Notes: a model not told the origin generated them from the sequence alone. A stretch of DNA of 64,000 bases from Arachis hypogaea (GCF_003086295.3 NC_092040.1:61979559-62043558); one strand, 5' to 3'; shown: positions 45,196 to 57,063, counted from the first letter of the stretch. Translations and numbers: made by a program.

Positions 45196-46724
45196 CAGAA
45201 TATAAATGTTTGAGTATGATGGTGGAAAGGTCCCATGAAGTCAATACCCCATACATCAAACAACTCAATCTCCAAGATCCCTTGTTGAGGCATGGCATAA
45301 CTGTGAGGCAGATTGTCAGATCTTTGGCCACTGTCACAATTAAGCACAAACACTCGGGAATCTTTATAGAGAGTAGGCCAGTAGAAGCCACATTGGAGGA
45401 CTCTTGTGGCTGTTTGTTCACTTCCAAAATGTCCTCCATACTGTGATCCATGGCAGTGCCATAGGATTTTCTGCGCTTCTTCCTTAGGCACACATCTACG
45501 GATTACTCCGTCTGCACATCTCTTGAAGAGATATGGTTCATCCCAAAGATAGTACTTTGCATCTGTGATCAATTTCTTTGATTGCTGCCTACTGTACTTT
45601 TTGGGTATAAATCTCACTGCCTTGTAGTTTGCAATATCTGCAAACCATGGCACTTCCTGGATGGCAAAGAGTTGCTCATCCGGAAAGGTTTCAGAGATCT
45701 TAGTAAGAGGGAGGGACGCCCGTTCTACTGGTTCTATTCGGGACAGGTGATTTGCTACTTGATTCTCTGTCCCTTTTCTGTCTCTTATTTCTATATCAAA
45801 CTCTTGCAGAAGCAACACCCATCTTATAAGTCTGGGTTTTGAATCCTGCTTTGTGAGTAGATATTTAAGAGCAGCATGATCAGTGTACACAATCACTTTT
45901 GATCCTACTAAATAGGATCTGAATTTGTCAATGGCGTAAACCACTGCAAGTAGCTCTTTTTCTGTGGTTGTGTAATTCTTCTGTGCGTCATTTAGAACAC
46001 GACTGGCATAGTAAATGACGTGCAGAAGCTTGTCATTCCTTTGTCCCAACACTGCACCAATGGCATGGTCACTAGCATCACACATTAGTTCAAATGGCAA
46101 TATCCAGTTTGGTGCAGAAATGATTGGTGCTGTGACCAATTTAGCTTTCAGAGTCTCAAATGCCTGTAGACACTCTTTATCAAAGACGAATGGTGTGTCA
46201 GCAGCTAGCAGGTTGCTCAGAGGTTTGGGGATTTTTGAAAAATCCTTTATAAACCTTCTATAGAATCTTGCATGCCCCAGAAAGCTTCTGATTGCCTTAA
46301 CATTGGCAGGTGGTGGTAATTTTTCAATTACCTCTACCTTAGCTTGATCCACCTCTATTCCCTTGTTCGAAATTTTGTGCCCAAGGACTATTCCTTCAGT
46401 CACCATAAAGTGACATTTTTCCCAGTTTAAAACCAGGTTAGTCTCTTGGCATCTTTTCAGAACAAGTGCTAAATGGTTAAGGCAGGAGCTGAATGAGTCT
46501 CCAAATACTGAAAAGTCATCCATGAAGACTTCCAAAAACTTCTCTACCATATCAGAAAAGATAGAGAGCATGCACCTTTGAAAGGTTGCAGGTGCATTGC
46601 ACAAACCAAATGGCATCCTTCTGTATGCAAATACTCCAGATGGACATGTGAATGCCGTTTTCTCTTGATCCTGGGGATCTACTGCAATTTGATTATAACC
46701 TGAATATCCATCCAGGAAGCAGTA
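45196..46724 (-). pseudogene. pol: Element C RT catalytic part, RNase H, integrase zinc-finger region
   Basis: Minus strand frame, open from just after the TAA at 46725 into 45,123. The RT part has [16 protein letters not shown] and the catalytic FMDDFSVFG. RNase H has [28 protein letters not shown] and [10 protein letters not shown], covering the Asp, Glu and Asp catalytic positions. A linker has [12 protein letters not shown]. The integrase HHCC region reads [14 protein letters not shown] and later [10 protein letters not shown]: the second Cys of the CxxC pair (CxxC in F reads CNEC) is replaced by Gly. It ends with [10 protein letters not shown] before the frameshift. It is in the same frame as the upstream ORF; only the stop separates them. 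Confidence 0.92.
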
Positions 46725-48431
46725 TTATTCATGACCTGCTAGTCTTTCTAGCATCTGGTCTATGAATGGTAAAGGAAAATGATCCTTTCTGGTGGCTGTA
46801 TTGAGCCTTCTATAATCAATACACATACGCCACCCTGTAACTGTTCTCTTAGGAACCAGTTCATTTTTTTCATTGTGAACCACTGTCATGCCACATTTCT
46901 TAGGGACAACTTGGATAGGGCTCACCCAAGGGCTGTCAGAAATAGGATAAATAATCCCAGCCTCTAGTAATTTAGTGACCTCCTTCTGCACCACTTCCTT
47001 CATGGCTGGATTCAACCGCCTTTGTGGTTGAACCACTGGCTTGGCGTCACCCTCCAATAGGATCTTGTGCATGCATTTGGCTGGGCTAATGCCCTTAAGA
47101 TCACTGATGGACCACCCAAGAGCTGTCTTGTGTGTCCTTAGCACTTGAATTAGTGCTTCCTCTTCCTGTGGTTCTAGGGTAGAACTTATGATTACAGGAA
47201 AGGTATCACCTTCTCCCAGAAATGCATATTTCAGAGATGGTGGTAATGGTTTGAGCTCGGGTTTGGGAGGTTTCTCCTCTTCCTGAGGGATTTTCAGAGG
47301 TTCTATTATTCTCTCTGATTCCTCCAAATCAGGCTGAGCATCTTTAAAGATGTCCTCTAACACTGATTTGAGACTCTCAGCCATATTGACCTCTCTCACC
47401 AGAGAGTCAATGATATCAACACTCATGCAGTCATTTGGGGTGTCTGGATGTTGCATAGCTTTGACAACATTCAACTTGAACTCCTCCTCATTGACTCTCA
47501 GGGTTACTTCCCCTTTTTGGACGTCAATGAGGGTTCGGCCAGTTGCTAGGAAAGGTCTCCCTTGAATGAGAGTTGCACTCTTGTGCTCTTCCATTTCCAG
47601 CACCACAAAGTCAGTAGGAAAGGCAAATGGCCCAACCTTGACAATCATGTCTTCAAGCACGCCTGATGGGTATTTAATGGAGCCATCAGCAAGTTGAAGA
47701 CATATCCGGGTTGGTTTGACTTCTTTAGTCAAACCAAGCTTTGTGATAATAGATGCAGGTATTAGGTTGATACTTGCCCCAAGGTCACACAGAGCTTGCT
47801 TGGTGCAATTACCCTCTAATGTGCATGGTATCATGAAGCTCCCAGGATCTTTAAGCTTCTCAGGTAAGCTTTTTAGAATGACTGCACTGCATTCTTCAGT
47901 GAGGTAAACCTTTTCAGTTTCCCTCCAATCCTTCTTATGACTTAAGATCTCTTTCATGAACTTAGCATAAGAGGGTATTTGCTCAAGTGCTTCTGCAAAC
48001 GGAATATTTATTTCAATAGTCCTGAGATAGTCTGCAAAGCGGGCAAATTGCTTATCCTGTTCCGCTTGGCGGAGTTTTTGAGGATAAGGCATTTTGGCTT
48101 TGTATTCCTCAACCTTAGTTGCTGCAGGTGTATTACCTGTAGAAGTGGCTTGGGAAGCCCTTTTAGAAGGGTTGTTATCAGCACTTGTATGTGACTGATC
48201 TCCCACTGGCGTTTGAATGCCAGGGGTGGGAGCTGGAGTGGCGTTAGACGCCAACTCCTTATCTATTACTGGCGTCTGAACGCTAGAACTATGCTTCCCT
48301 TGGGCGTTCAACGCCGGATTCATGCTTGTTTCTGGCGTTGAACGCCAGAAATGAGCATGGTCTGGGCGTTCAGCGCCAGCCTTATTCCTCTCTGGGCTCT
48401 GATTGTCCTCAGAGGGATTTTGAGTAGCCAT
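46725..48431 (-). pseudogene. pol: Element C gag C-terminus, protease, RT N-terminal part
   Basis: 568 codons on the minus strand. Residues 1-100 are a Ser/Thr/Pro-rich part of gag whose DNA is made of the GGCGTTNAACGCC palindromes. Then come KMPYPQKLRQ (about 113-122), protease with CDLGASINLIP (215-225) and LIQGRPFLATG (288-298; A has LILGRPFLATG, so a conserved Leu is Gln here). The RT start has KPVVQPQRRLNP, WVSPIQVVPKK and WRMCIDYRRLN. The ORF ends at a TAA (46725-46727) where A and the consensus have a Tyr codon. No frameshift occurs between this ORF and the next. Confidence 0.93.
48190..48395 (-). repeat. GGCGTTNAACGCC palindromes inside the gag-pol reading frame of C
   Basis: Five or six palindrome units lie inside the open frame and are translated (for example as ALNAQ and the PGIQTPV/SSVQTPV pair). 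Element A has the same at 9,670-9,760. Confidence 0.75.
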
Positions 48432-49387
48432 TTGTTCATTTCTTGGCTTCCTGCTGCTTTGAAGTGAGGTATTTAATGTTTTCCCACTTCTTAATTGAAC
48501 TGCTTGGCATTCTTCTGCTATTTGTTTTGAAAGTTTCCTTTCTGTTTACTTTAACTGTACTTCCATATTCCTGTTAGCCATTCTTGTTTCCTGTAGTATT
48601 TCCTTGAATTCGGCTAGCTGCTTGGTTAGAAAGTCTAATTGCTGATTGAATTCATTAGCCTGATCTACAAGACTGAGTTCAGCAGTTACTGTTTTAGCTT
48701 CTTCTTTCATGGAAGGTTCACTGCTTAGGTACGTATGCTGATTTTTGGCAACTATATCAATAAGCTCTTGAGCTTCTTCAATTGTTTTTCTCATATGTAT
48801 AGGTCCACCAGCTGAGTGATCTAGAGAAATCTGAGCTTTTTCTGTAAGCCCATAGTAGAAGATGTCTAATTGCACCCACTCTTAAAACATTTCAGAGGGG
48901 CATTTTCTTAGCATCTCTCTGTATCTCTCCCAGGCATCATAAAGGGATTCATTATCTCCTTGTTTGAAGTCTTGGATGCTTAGCCTTAGTTGTGTCATCC
49001 GTTTTGGAGGAAAGTAGTGATTCAGGAATTTTTCTGACAGTTGTTCCATGTCTTTATGCTGTTTTTAGGTTGGTTATTTAACCACCTCTTAGCTTGATCT
49101 TTTACAGCAAATGAAAACAGTAATAATCTGTAGACATCCTGATCTACTTCCTTATCATGTACTGTGTCAGCAATTTACAAAAATTGTGCCAGAAACTCTG
49201 TAGGTTCTTCGTGTGGAAGACCGGAATACTGGCAGCTTTGCTGCACCATGATAATGAGCTGAGGATTCAACTCAAAGCTACTAACTCCAATGGAGGGTAT
49301 ACAGATACTACTTCCATATGAAGCAATAGTGGGGTTAGCATATGACCCCAGAGTCCTCCTGGACTATTCAATTCCACTTAGTTCCAT
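48432..49387 (-). pseudogene. gag: Element C gag N-terminal and core part (broken)
   Basis: Minus strand, ATG at 49387 (MELSGIE then a TAG). Recognisable gag core: SSFELNPQLIIMVQQ, DVYRLLLFSFAVKDQAKRWL and, after a frameshift, QLDIFYYGLTEKAQISLDHS, MRKTIEEAQELID and ECQAIQLRSGKTLN. A stop at 48546 breaks the last part. Very similar to the A gag. It would form the particle shell. Confidence 0.88.
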
Positions 49388-50411
49388 GATGGAATAAAGG
49401 AGATGGTATGAATATTGATATTATTTATTTTATAAAAATTTATTTTATAAAATAAAGTAAAAATAGAACAAGTAAAAAAGAAATAGAATAAAAAACGAAA
49501 ATAATTTTTTTTGAAGATTTTCGAAAAATTTTAAAATTGAAATCTGAAATTTTTATATAAAAATTTCGAAATTATTGTTTAAAATTAGTTAGAAAAGATA
49601 TTTTTTTTTGAATTTTGAATTTTATGATGAAAGAGAAAAACATATAAAAGACACAAGACTTAAAATTTTTAGATCTAATGCTCCTTATTTTCGAAAATTT
49701 TGGAGGGAAAACACCAAGGAACACCAAACGTAAAAATTTTGAGATCAAAACACAAGAAAGACTCAAGAACACCTTGAAGATTCACAAGAACACCAAGAAC
49801 AAAAGAAAGAACACCAAACTTAAAATTTTTAGAAAACCAAGACAAATTTTTGAAAATTAAAGAAAAATTAACAAGAAAACACCAAACTTAGAGTTTGGCA
49901 CAAGATTCAATCAAAGAAAAATTATTTTCGAAAATGATTTTTAAAAGAAGATGCCCAATTGCCAAGAACATAAGCCAACGCTATAACCAACTGAGCTAAA
50001 AATGTAACGTATTTTAAAGATGTATTATTTTTGTGGATAAAAGTATAATTTTTGAAAGTTAATGTTTTGAAAAAGCACAAGAAAAAACCAGAAAAGACAC
50101 AAAACAAGAAAAACTCGAGATCAAACAAGAAAAATAAACAAGAACAACTTGAAGATCAATGAAGAACAAAGAACACAAGTTTGAAAATTTAAAGAAAAAT
50201 ATAAAATATGCAATTAACACCAAACTTTGAACAAGACACTAAACTCACGAAAGGAAATTAAAATTGGTAAAGAAAAATAATATTTTTGAAAGAATTTTTT
50301 TTTTGAAAAAAAATTTATCCTATTAGAATTTAATGACTCTATAACAACAAAAATAAACTATTCCTAATCTAAGAAATAAAATAAACCTTTAGTTGTTCAA
50401 ACTCGAACAAT
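49388..50411 (-). other. Element C 5' leader
   Basis: AT-rich, with repeated ACACCAAACTTA words. It includes a tRNA 5'-half-like stretch at 49979-49998 (minus strand TAGCTCAGTTGGTTATAGCG, A-box type). No complete tRNA follows. No ORF supported. Confidence 0.65.
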
Positions 50412-50428
50412 CCCCGACAACGGCGCCA
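50412..50428 (-). other. Primer binding site, element C
   Basis: Minus strand TGGCGCCGTTGTCGGGG, one mismatch to the tRNA-Asp 3' end complement, six bases from the LTR. Confidence 0.92.
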
Positions 50429-50434
50429 AAAACT

Positions 50435-51958
50435 TGGTGCACGAAATTGTGTATGCCAATATTAATGGACTATTTAACACAGCTTCATACCACTAACCAG
50501 CAAGTGCACTGGGTCGTCCAAGTAATACCTTACGCGAGTAAGGGTCGATCCCACGGAGATTATTGGTTCGAAGCAAGCTATGTTTATTTTATTAATCTTA
50601 GTCAGGATGCCAATAAGGTTATTTGGATTTAATTGTAAGAAGTAAAAGTATTTGGAATAAGGAATTGTTACTTTATTAATGGAGAATATGTTGGAGTTTT
50701 GGAGATGCTTTGTCCTATGAATTTCTGCAATGTAATATTCAACTCAATTGTTTGTAAAGTTCCATCCATGGCAAGCTGTATGTAGGGTGTCACCATTGTC
50801 AGTGGCTACTTCCCATCCTCTCAGTGAAAACGGTCCAGATGCTCTGTCACAGCACGACTAATCAGCTGTTGGTTCTCGATCATGTTGGAATAGGATCCAT
50901 TGATCCTTTTGCGTTTGTCATCACGCCCAGCAATCGCGAGTTTGAAGCTCGTCACAGCCATTCAATCCTTGAATCCTACTCGGAATACCACAGACAAGGT
51001 TTAGACCTTCCGGATCCTCAAGAGTGGCCGCCATCAGTTCTAGCTTATACCACGAAGATTCTGATTAAGGAAGCTAAGAGATGCTCATTCAATCTGATGT
51101 AGAATGGAGGTGGTTGTCAGGCACACGTTCATGGATTGAGGAAGGTGATGAGTGTCACGGATCATCACCTCCTTCACAATTAAGCGCGAATGAACATCTT
51201 AGATAGGAACATACACACGTTTGAATGAAATAGAAACAATTGCATTAATTCATTGAGACGCTGCAGAGCTCCTCGCCCCCAACAATGAAGTTTAGAGACT
51301 CATGCCGTCAAAGTGTATAAAATTCAGATCTGAAAATGTCATGAGGTCCAAAGTTAATATCTAAAAGTTGTTTAAATAGTAAACTAGTAACCTAGGTTTA
51401 CAGAAAATGAGTAAACTATGATAGATGATGCAGAAATCTACTTTTGGGGCCCACTTGGTGTGTGCTGGGGCTGAGACTTTAGCTTCTCACGTGCCTAGGG
51501 CTGTTTTGGGCGTTCAACGCCAGGTTGTAACCTGTTTCTGGCGCTGGACGCCAGACAGCAGCATGATACTCGCGTTGAACGCCAGTTTACATCGTCTATC
51601 TTCACACAAAGTATGGACTATTATATATTGCTGGAAAGCCCTGGATGTCTACCTTCCAACGCCATTAAGAGTGCGCCAATTGGACTCCTGTAGCTCCAGA
51701 AAATCCATTTCGAGTGCAGGGAGGTCAGAATCCAACAGCATCAGCAGTCCTTTTTCAGCCTAACTCAGATTTTTGCTCAGCTCCCTCAATTTTAGCCAGA
51801 AAATACCTGAAATCACAGAAAAATACACAAACTCATAGTAAAGTCCAAAAATATGATTTTTGCCTAAAAATTAATAATATTCTACTAAAAACTAATTAAA
51901 ACATACTAAAATCTACATGAAATTACCCCCAAAAAGCGTATAAAATATCCGCTCATCA
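50435..51958 (-). repeat. Element C 5' LTR
   Basis: 1,524 bp, about 98 percent identical by eye to 39571-41095; ends next to the CCCCA duplication. Confidence 0.95.
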
Positions 51959-51963
51959 CCCCA

Positions 51964-52234
51964 CCTACCTTCAAAATTCAAAATCTCTTTCCCACCCAAA
52001 CCCACCCTAAATAGCCGAACCTACTCCCTCTCCCTTCACTATATAAACCCCTCTATCCTTTTTCATTTTTACACAGCACAACCCTCTCTTCTTCACCTTG
52101 GCCGAAACCACACACTTCTCCCTTTCCTCCATATTTTCTTCTTCTTCTTCTTCTTTCTTCTCTTGCTCGAGGGCGAGCAATATTCTATGTTTGGTGTGGT
52201 AAAAGCATAGCTTTTTGTTTTTCCATAACCATTG
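51964..52234 (+). other. Element E spacer and leader of its downstream ORF
   Basis: Resumes E after the C insertion. CT-rich sequence with a TTC run (52,138-52,155), then the hairpin/TTTGGTGTGG module, then the ORF start. ACTATATAAACCCC near 52,039 looks like a TATA box, which could drive a separate transcript for the downstream ORF; inferred only. Confidence 0.55.
52163..52180 (+). other. Hairpin upstream of the E downstream ORF
   Basis: TTGCTCGAGGGCGAGCAA: 7-bp stem, loop AGGG, C-G in place of T-A. Followed by CTATGTTTGGTGTGG and the ATG at 52235. Confidence 0.7.
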
Positions 52235-53389
52235 ATGGCACCTAAGGCCGGAGAAACCTCTAGAAAAGGGAAAGGGAAGACAAAAGCTTCCACCTCCGAG
52301 TCATGGGAGATGGAGAGATTCATCTCCAAAGCCCATCAAGACCACTTCTATGAAGTTGTGGCCAAGAAGAAGGTGATCCCCGAGGTCCCTTTCAAACTCA
52401 AGAAAAATGAGTACCCGGAGATCCGACATGAGATCCAAAAAAGAGGTTGGGAAGTTCTGACCAACCCCATTCAACAAGTCAAAATCTTAATGGTTCAAGA
52501 GTTCTATGCTAATGCATGGATCATTAGGAACCATGATCAAAGTGTGAACCCGAATCCAAAGAATTATCTTACAATGGTTTAGGAGAAATGCTTAGATTTC
52601 AGTCCGAAAAATGTGAGGTTGGCATTCAACTTGCCCATGATGCAAGGAGATGCACGCCCTTACACTAGAAGGGTCAATTTTGATCAAAGGTTAGACCAAG
52701 TCCTTATGGACATATGTGTGGAAGGAGCTCAATGAAAAATAGACTCTAAAGGCAAGCCGATTCAATTAAGAAGACTGAACCTCAAGCTTGTGGCTAGAGG
52801 ATGGTTGGAGTTCATCCAACACTCCATCATCCCCACTAGCAACCGATCTGAAGTTACTGTGGATCGGGCCATCATGATTCATAGCATCATGAATGGAGAG
52901 GAAGTAGAAGTTCATGAAGTCTTCTCCCTTGAATTCTACAAAATAGCTGAAAAGTCCTCCACCATGGCAAGGCTAGCTTTTCCTCATCTTATTTGCCATC
53001 TATGTTACTCAGCTGGAGTTATCATAGAAGGAGACATCCCCGTTAAGGAGGATAAGCCCATCACTAAGAAAAGGATGGAGCAAACAAGAGAGCCCACTCA
53101 TGGATCCCAAGAGACGCATGAGGAAGCTCATCACCAAGAGATCCCAGAGATGCCTCAAGGGATGCAATTTCCTCCCAACAACTATTGGGAACAACTCAAC
53201 ACTTCTCTAGAAGATTTGAGTTACAATATGGATCAATTAAGGGTGGAACATCAACAGCACTCCATCATTCTCCATGAAATTAGAGAAGATCAAAGAGCAA
53301 TGAGGGAGGAGCAACAAAGGCAAGGAAGAGACATAGAAGAGCTCAAGGACATCATTGGTTCTTCAAGAAGAAAGCGCCACCATCACTGA
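52235..53389 (+). pseudogene. Downstream ORF of element E (putative plant transposon protein type)
   Basis: Start MAPKAGETSRKG. One frame of 385 codons with in-frame stops at 52580 (TAG) and near 52,733 (TGA). The N-terminus is Lys/Ser-rich. The middle has VIPEVPFKLKKNEYPEIRHE and LMVQEFYANAW, then SNRSEVTVDRAIMIHSIM, LAFPHLICHLCYSAGVI and a coiled-coil C-terminus (DQLRVEHQQHSIILHEIRED) ending in a His-rich tip. It is homologous to the C ORF at 42157-43290, so an element without polymerase has kept this protein gene. The role is unknown; PF20167-like by recollection. Direct repeats AAGCCCATCA at 52329 and 53054 bracket the piece missing from element A. Confidence 0.8.
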
Positions 53390-54450
53390 GGTGGACTCAT
53401 TCCTTGTTCTTATTTCTCTGTTTTTCGGTTTTTATGCTTAATGTTTATCTATGTTTGTGTCTTCCCTACATGATCATTAGTATTTAGTAACTATGTCTTA
53501 AAGCTATGAAAAATTCCATAAATCCTTCATCTCTCTTAAATGAAAAATGTTTTAATACAAAAAGAACAAGAAGTACATGAGTTTCAAATTTATTCTTGAA
53601 TTTAGTTTAATTATATTGATGTGGTGACAATACTTTTTGTTTTATGAATGAATGCTTGAACAGTGCATATTTTTGATCTTGTTGTTTATGAATGTTAAAA
53701 CTATTGGCTTTTGAAAGAATGATGAACAAAGAGAAATGTTATTGATAATCTGAAAAATCATAAATTTGATTCTTGAAGCAAGAAAAAGCAGTGAATAGAA
53801 AAAGCTTGCGAAAAAAAGGGTGCCAAAAAGATACAGAAAGAAAAAGAAAAAGCAAGCAGAAAAAGCCAATAGCCATTAAAACCAAAAGGCAAGGGTAAAA
53901 AGGATCCAAGGCTTTGAGCATCAATGGATAGGAGGGCTCAAGGAACTAAAATCCAGACCTAAGCGGCTAAATCAAGCTGTCCCTAACCATGTACTTATGG
54001 CATGCAGGTCCAAGTGAAAAGCTTAAGACTGAGTGGTTAAAGTCGTGATCCAAAGCAAAAAGAGTGTGCTTAAGAGCTCTAGACACCTCTAACCGGGGAC
54101 CTTAGCAAAGCTGAGTCACAATCTGAAAAGGTTCAGCCAGTCATGTGTCAGTGGCATTTATGTATCCGGTGGTAGTACTGGAAAACAAAGTGCTTAGGGC
54201 CACGACCAAGACTCATAAAAGTAGCTGTGGTCAAGAATCAACATACTGAACTAAGAGAATCAATAACACTATCTGAAATTCTAAGTTCCTAGAGATGTCA
54301 ATCATTCTAAACATCAAAGGAAAAAGTGGGATGCCAAAACTGTTCAGAAGCAAAAAGCTACAAGTCCTGCTCATCTAATTAGAACTAATATTCATTGATA
54401 TTTTGGGATTCATAGTATATTCTCTTCTTTTTATCCTATTTGATTTTCAG
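53390..54450 (+). other. Element E 3' untranslated region
   Basis: Non-coding, with A/G-rich tract (53,760-53,885) and the tail shared with A and C on the opposite strand. The minus-strand ORF at 53642-53869 is a shadow of the purine tract. Confidence 0.7.
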
Positions 54451-54487
54451 TTGCTTGGGGACAAGCAACAATTTAAGTTTGGTGTTG
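54451..54487 (+). other. Hairpin and PPT-side motif before the E 3' LTR
   Basis: TTGCTTGGGGACAAGCAA (54451-54468; loop GGGA), then TTTAAGTTTGGTGTTG ending at the LTR. There is no long purine run, so the working plus-strand primer is probably within this motif; inferred from position. Confidence 0.75.
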
Positions 54488-56168
54488 TGATGAGCAGATA
54501 ATTTATACGCTTTTTGGCACTATTTTTAGGTAGTTTTTAATAGGATCTAGCTACTTTTAGGGATGTTTTCATTAGTTTTTATTCTAAATTCACATTTCTG
54601 GACTTTACTATGAGTTTGTGAGTTTTTCTATGATTTCAGGTAATTTCTGGCTGAAATTGAGGGACCTGAGCAAAACTCTGATAGAAGGCTGACAAAGGAC
54701 TGCTGATGGTGTTGGATTCTGACCTCCTTGCACTCGAAATGGATTTTCTGGAGCTAGGGAACTCCAAATGGCATGATCTTAAGAGCGTTGGAAAGTAGAC
54801 ATTCAGAGCTTTCCAGCAATATATAATAGTTTATACTTTATTCGAGATTAGATGACGTAAACTGGCGCTCAATGCCATTTCCATGCTACATTCTGGAGTC
54901 AAACGCCAAAGACACGTCACGAACCAGAGTTGAATGCCAAAAACACATTACAACTTGGTGTTCAACTCCAAAAGAAGCCTCTTCACGTGTAAAGCTCAAG
55001 CTCAGCCCAAGCACACACCAAGTGGGCCCGGAAGTGGATTTCTGCATCAATTATTTTAGTAGCTAGTCTAGTATAAATAAGACATTTTACTATTGTACTA
55101 GGCGTCTTTGACCATTCGGTCTTTTGACCAGATCTGGGATTGTATTTTTGATCCTGTGATCACGTTTTGGGGGCTGGCCATTCGGCCATGCCTGGACCTT
55201 CATCACTTATGTATTTTAAACGGTGGAGTTTCTACACACCATAGATTAAGGGTGTGGAGCTCTGCTGTACCTCGAGTTTTAATGCAATTACTACTATTTT
55301 CTATTCAATTCAGTTTATTACTATTCTAAGATATTTGTTGCACTTCACCATGACTAATGTGATTATCCGTGACACTCATCATCATTCTCACCTATGAACA
55401 CGTGACTGACAACCACCTCCGTTCTTCCTTAGACCGAACACATATCTCTTGGATTCCTTAATCAGAATCTTCGTGGTATACGCTAGAATTGATGGCGGCA
55501 TTCAGGAGAATCCGGAAAGTCTAAACCTTGTTTGTGGTATTTTGAGTAGGATTCAGGGATTGAATGACTGTGACGAGCTTCAAACTCGCGATTGTTGGGC
55601 GTGATGACAAACGCAAAAGAATCAATGGATTCTATTCCGACATGATCGAGAACCGACAGATGATTAACCGTGCTGTGACAGAGCATTTGGACCATCTTCA
55701 CTGAGAGGATGGGATGTAGCCATTGACAACAGTGATGCCCTACATACAGCTTGCCATGGAATGAAGTAAAAAGGATTGGATGAAGGTAGTAGGAAAGCAG
55801 AGATTCAAAAGGAGTACATCATCTTCATATGCCTATCTGAAATTCCCACCAATGATTTACATAAGTATTTCTATCTTTATTTTTTGTTTATTTATTATTA
55901 TTATTCAAAAACTCCATAATCATTTATTATCCGCCTAACTGAGATCTACAAGATGACCATTGCTTGCTTCATACCAACAATCTCTGTGGGATTGACCCTT
56001 ACTCACGTAAGGTTTATTACTTGGACGACCCAGTGCACTTGCTGGTTAGTTGTGCGAAGTTGTGAAGTTATGTTTGGACCATGGTATCATGCACCAAGTG
56101 TTTGGCGCCATTACCAGGGAGAGAACGAACATGAATGCCATTATCAGAAATCACAATTTTACCTATCA
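54488..56168 (+). repeat. Element E 3' LTR
   Basis: 1,681 bp, copy of 33045-34699 with the same 3' extension containing the fossil PBS (56103-56119) and ending ACCTATCA. TATA box at 55072-55080. Confidence 0.93.
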
Positions 56169-56173
56169 ATAGC

Positions 56174-57040
56174 TATAGGATATCTTTTATTTTAATTGTG
56201 AATTATTCACTCCGGAAGGGGGTTTAATTCAACTGAATGTGGGTGTGAGCCTCAGAAGGGGAATCACCTACATTAAAATTAAAGTTCTATCCTTCACAAT
56301 TCTCCTAACCAATACCATTCGGGAGGAATTGAGGTTTTGAGAATTTGTGTGGCTTATGGATGAGAGATGTGCTCTAACTCTTCTCATGACAATTAAATCA
56401 AAGAATTGGCAAGATTGATTGTGATTAGAGAGATTGGATTTCCAAGGAATTGCGATTCAATCAATTTCAATCCACCATAGATCTACTCATATGATTAAGA
56501 AAGGAGTTGAGACTCAATTGATTCATGATGGATTATGATATCCCCAATCCCTGATAAGTCACTTTCTTTGAATTTCTTCAACTTAGATCTCTCTGATTTC
56601 ACTTTAATTCACAATTGTTCCTTATTGTTTTGATTTCTAGTACCCAATTCTTTTTATTATTCCAGCAACTTAAGTTTCAGTGCACTTTAAATTATGCCAT
56701 TTACTTTTCTGCAATTTGAGACCCTTCCATGTTAATTCCTTGCATTCTAAGATTCAGTCATTTACATTTCTTATAATTTAAGATTCAGCTCTTTTAATTT
56801 CTTGCTCTTCAAGTTTCTGTCAATTTACATTTCAGTATTTTAGTTTCTTGCAATTTATTTCCTGTTGATAAAAAATCACTCAAATCATTACTTGTTAGCT
56901 TGACTAAATTCATCACCTAACTAAAATTGCTTGATCCATCAATCCCTGTGGGATCGACCTCACTCCTCTGAGTTATTACTACTTGATGCGACCCGGTACA
57001 CTTGCCGGTTAGTTTGTATGGAATCGATTTTCCTTCATCA
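56174..57040 (+). repeat. Element F 5' LTR, second part
   Basis: Continues 31682-33044 after the E insertion and ends CCTTCATCA directly before the F PBS. Confidence 0.8.
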
Positions 57041-57046
57041 AGTTTT

Positions 57047-57063
57047 TGGCACTGTTGCCGGGG
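57047..57063 (+). other. Primer binding site, element F
   Basis: TGGCACTGTTGCCGGGG, two transitions away from the tRNA-Asp 3' end complement, six bases after the LTR. Confidence 0.85.

Larger units (their letters stand above)
39571..51958 (-). mobile_element. Element C: Athila-like Ty3/gypsy retrotransposon, nearly complete
   Basis: 12,388 bp on the minus strand with LTRs at 39571-41095 and 50435-51958 and identical duplications CCCCA (39566-39570, 51959-51963). In order: PBS, leader, gag, protease, RT, RNase H, integrase, post-pol hairpin, palindromic spacer, downstream ORF, hairpin/PPT module. I count roughly 35 differences between the two 1.5-kb LTRs, mostly transitions, about 2 percent. 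Pol has one stop and one frameshift, while gag has several lesions. It sits inside E and must be younger than E. It fits peanut FIDEL from memory; unverified. Confidence 0.95.
33045..56168 (+). mobile_element. Element E: non-autonomous Athila-like LTR retrotransposon (gag, protease, downstream ORF)
   Basis: LTRs at 33045-34699 and 54488-56168, PBS at 34706, flanking GTAGC (33040-33044) and ATAGC (56169-56173), a target duplication with one change. The interior has leader, gag, protease, post-gag hairpin, palindromic spacer, downstream ORF and the hairpin/PPT module. RT, RNase H and integrase are absent: the protease ORF passes directly into the tandem CTAAGTTTGGTGT block. Without the 12.4-kb insertion of C it is about 10.7 kb. 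From memory the layout fits peanut Feral, a non-autonomous partner of FIDEL; unverified. Confidence 0.93.

Noticed and set aside
49955..50005. Functional tRNA gene in the C leader
   Set aside because: Only the D-arm part matches; anticodon and T arms do not form a cloverleaf.
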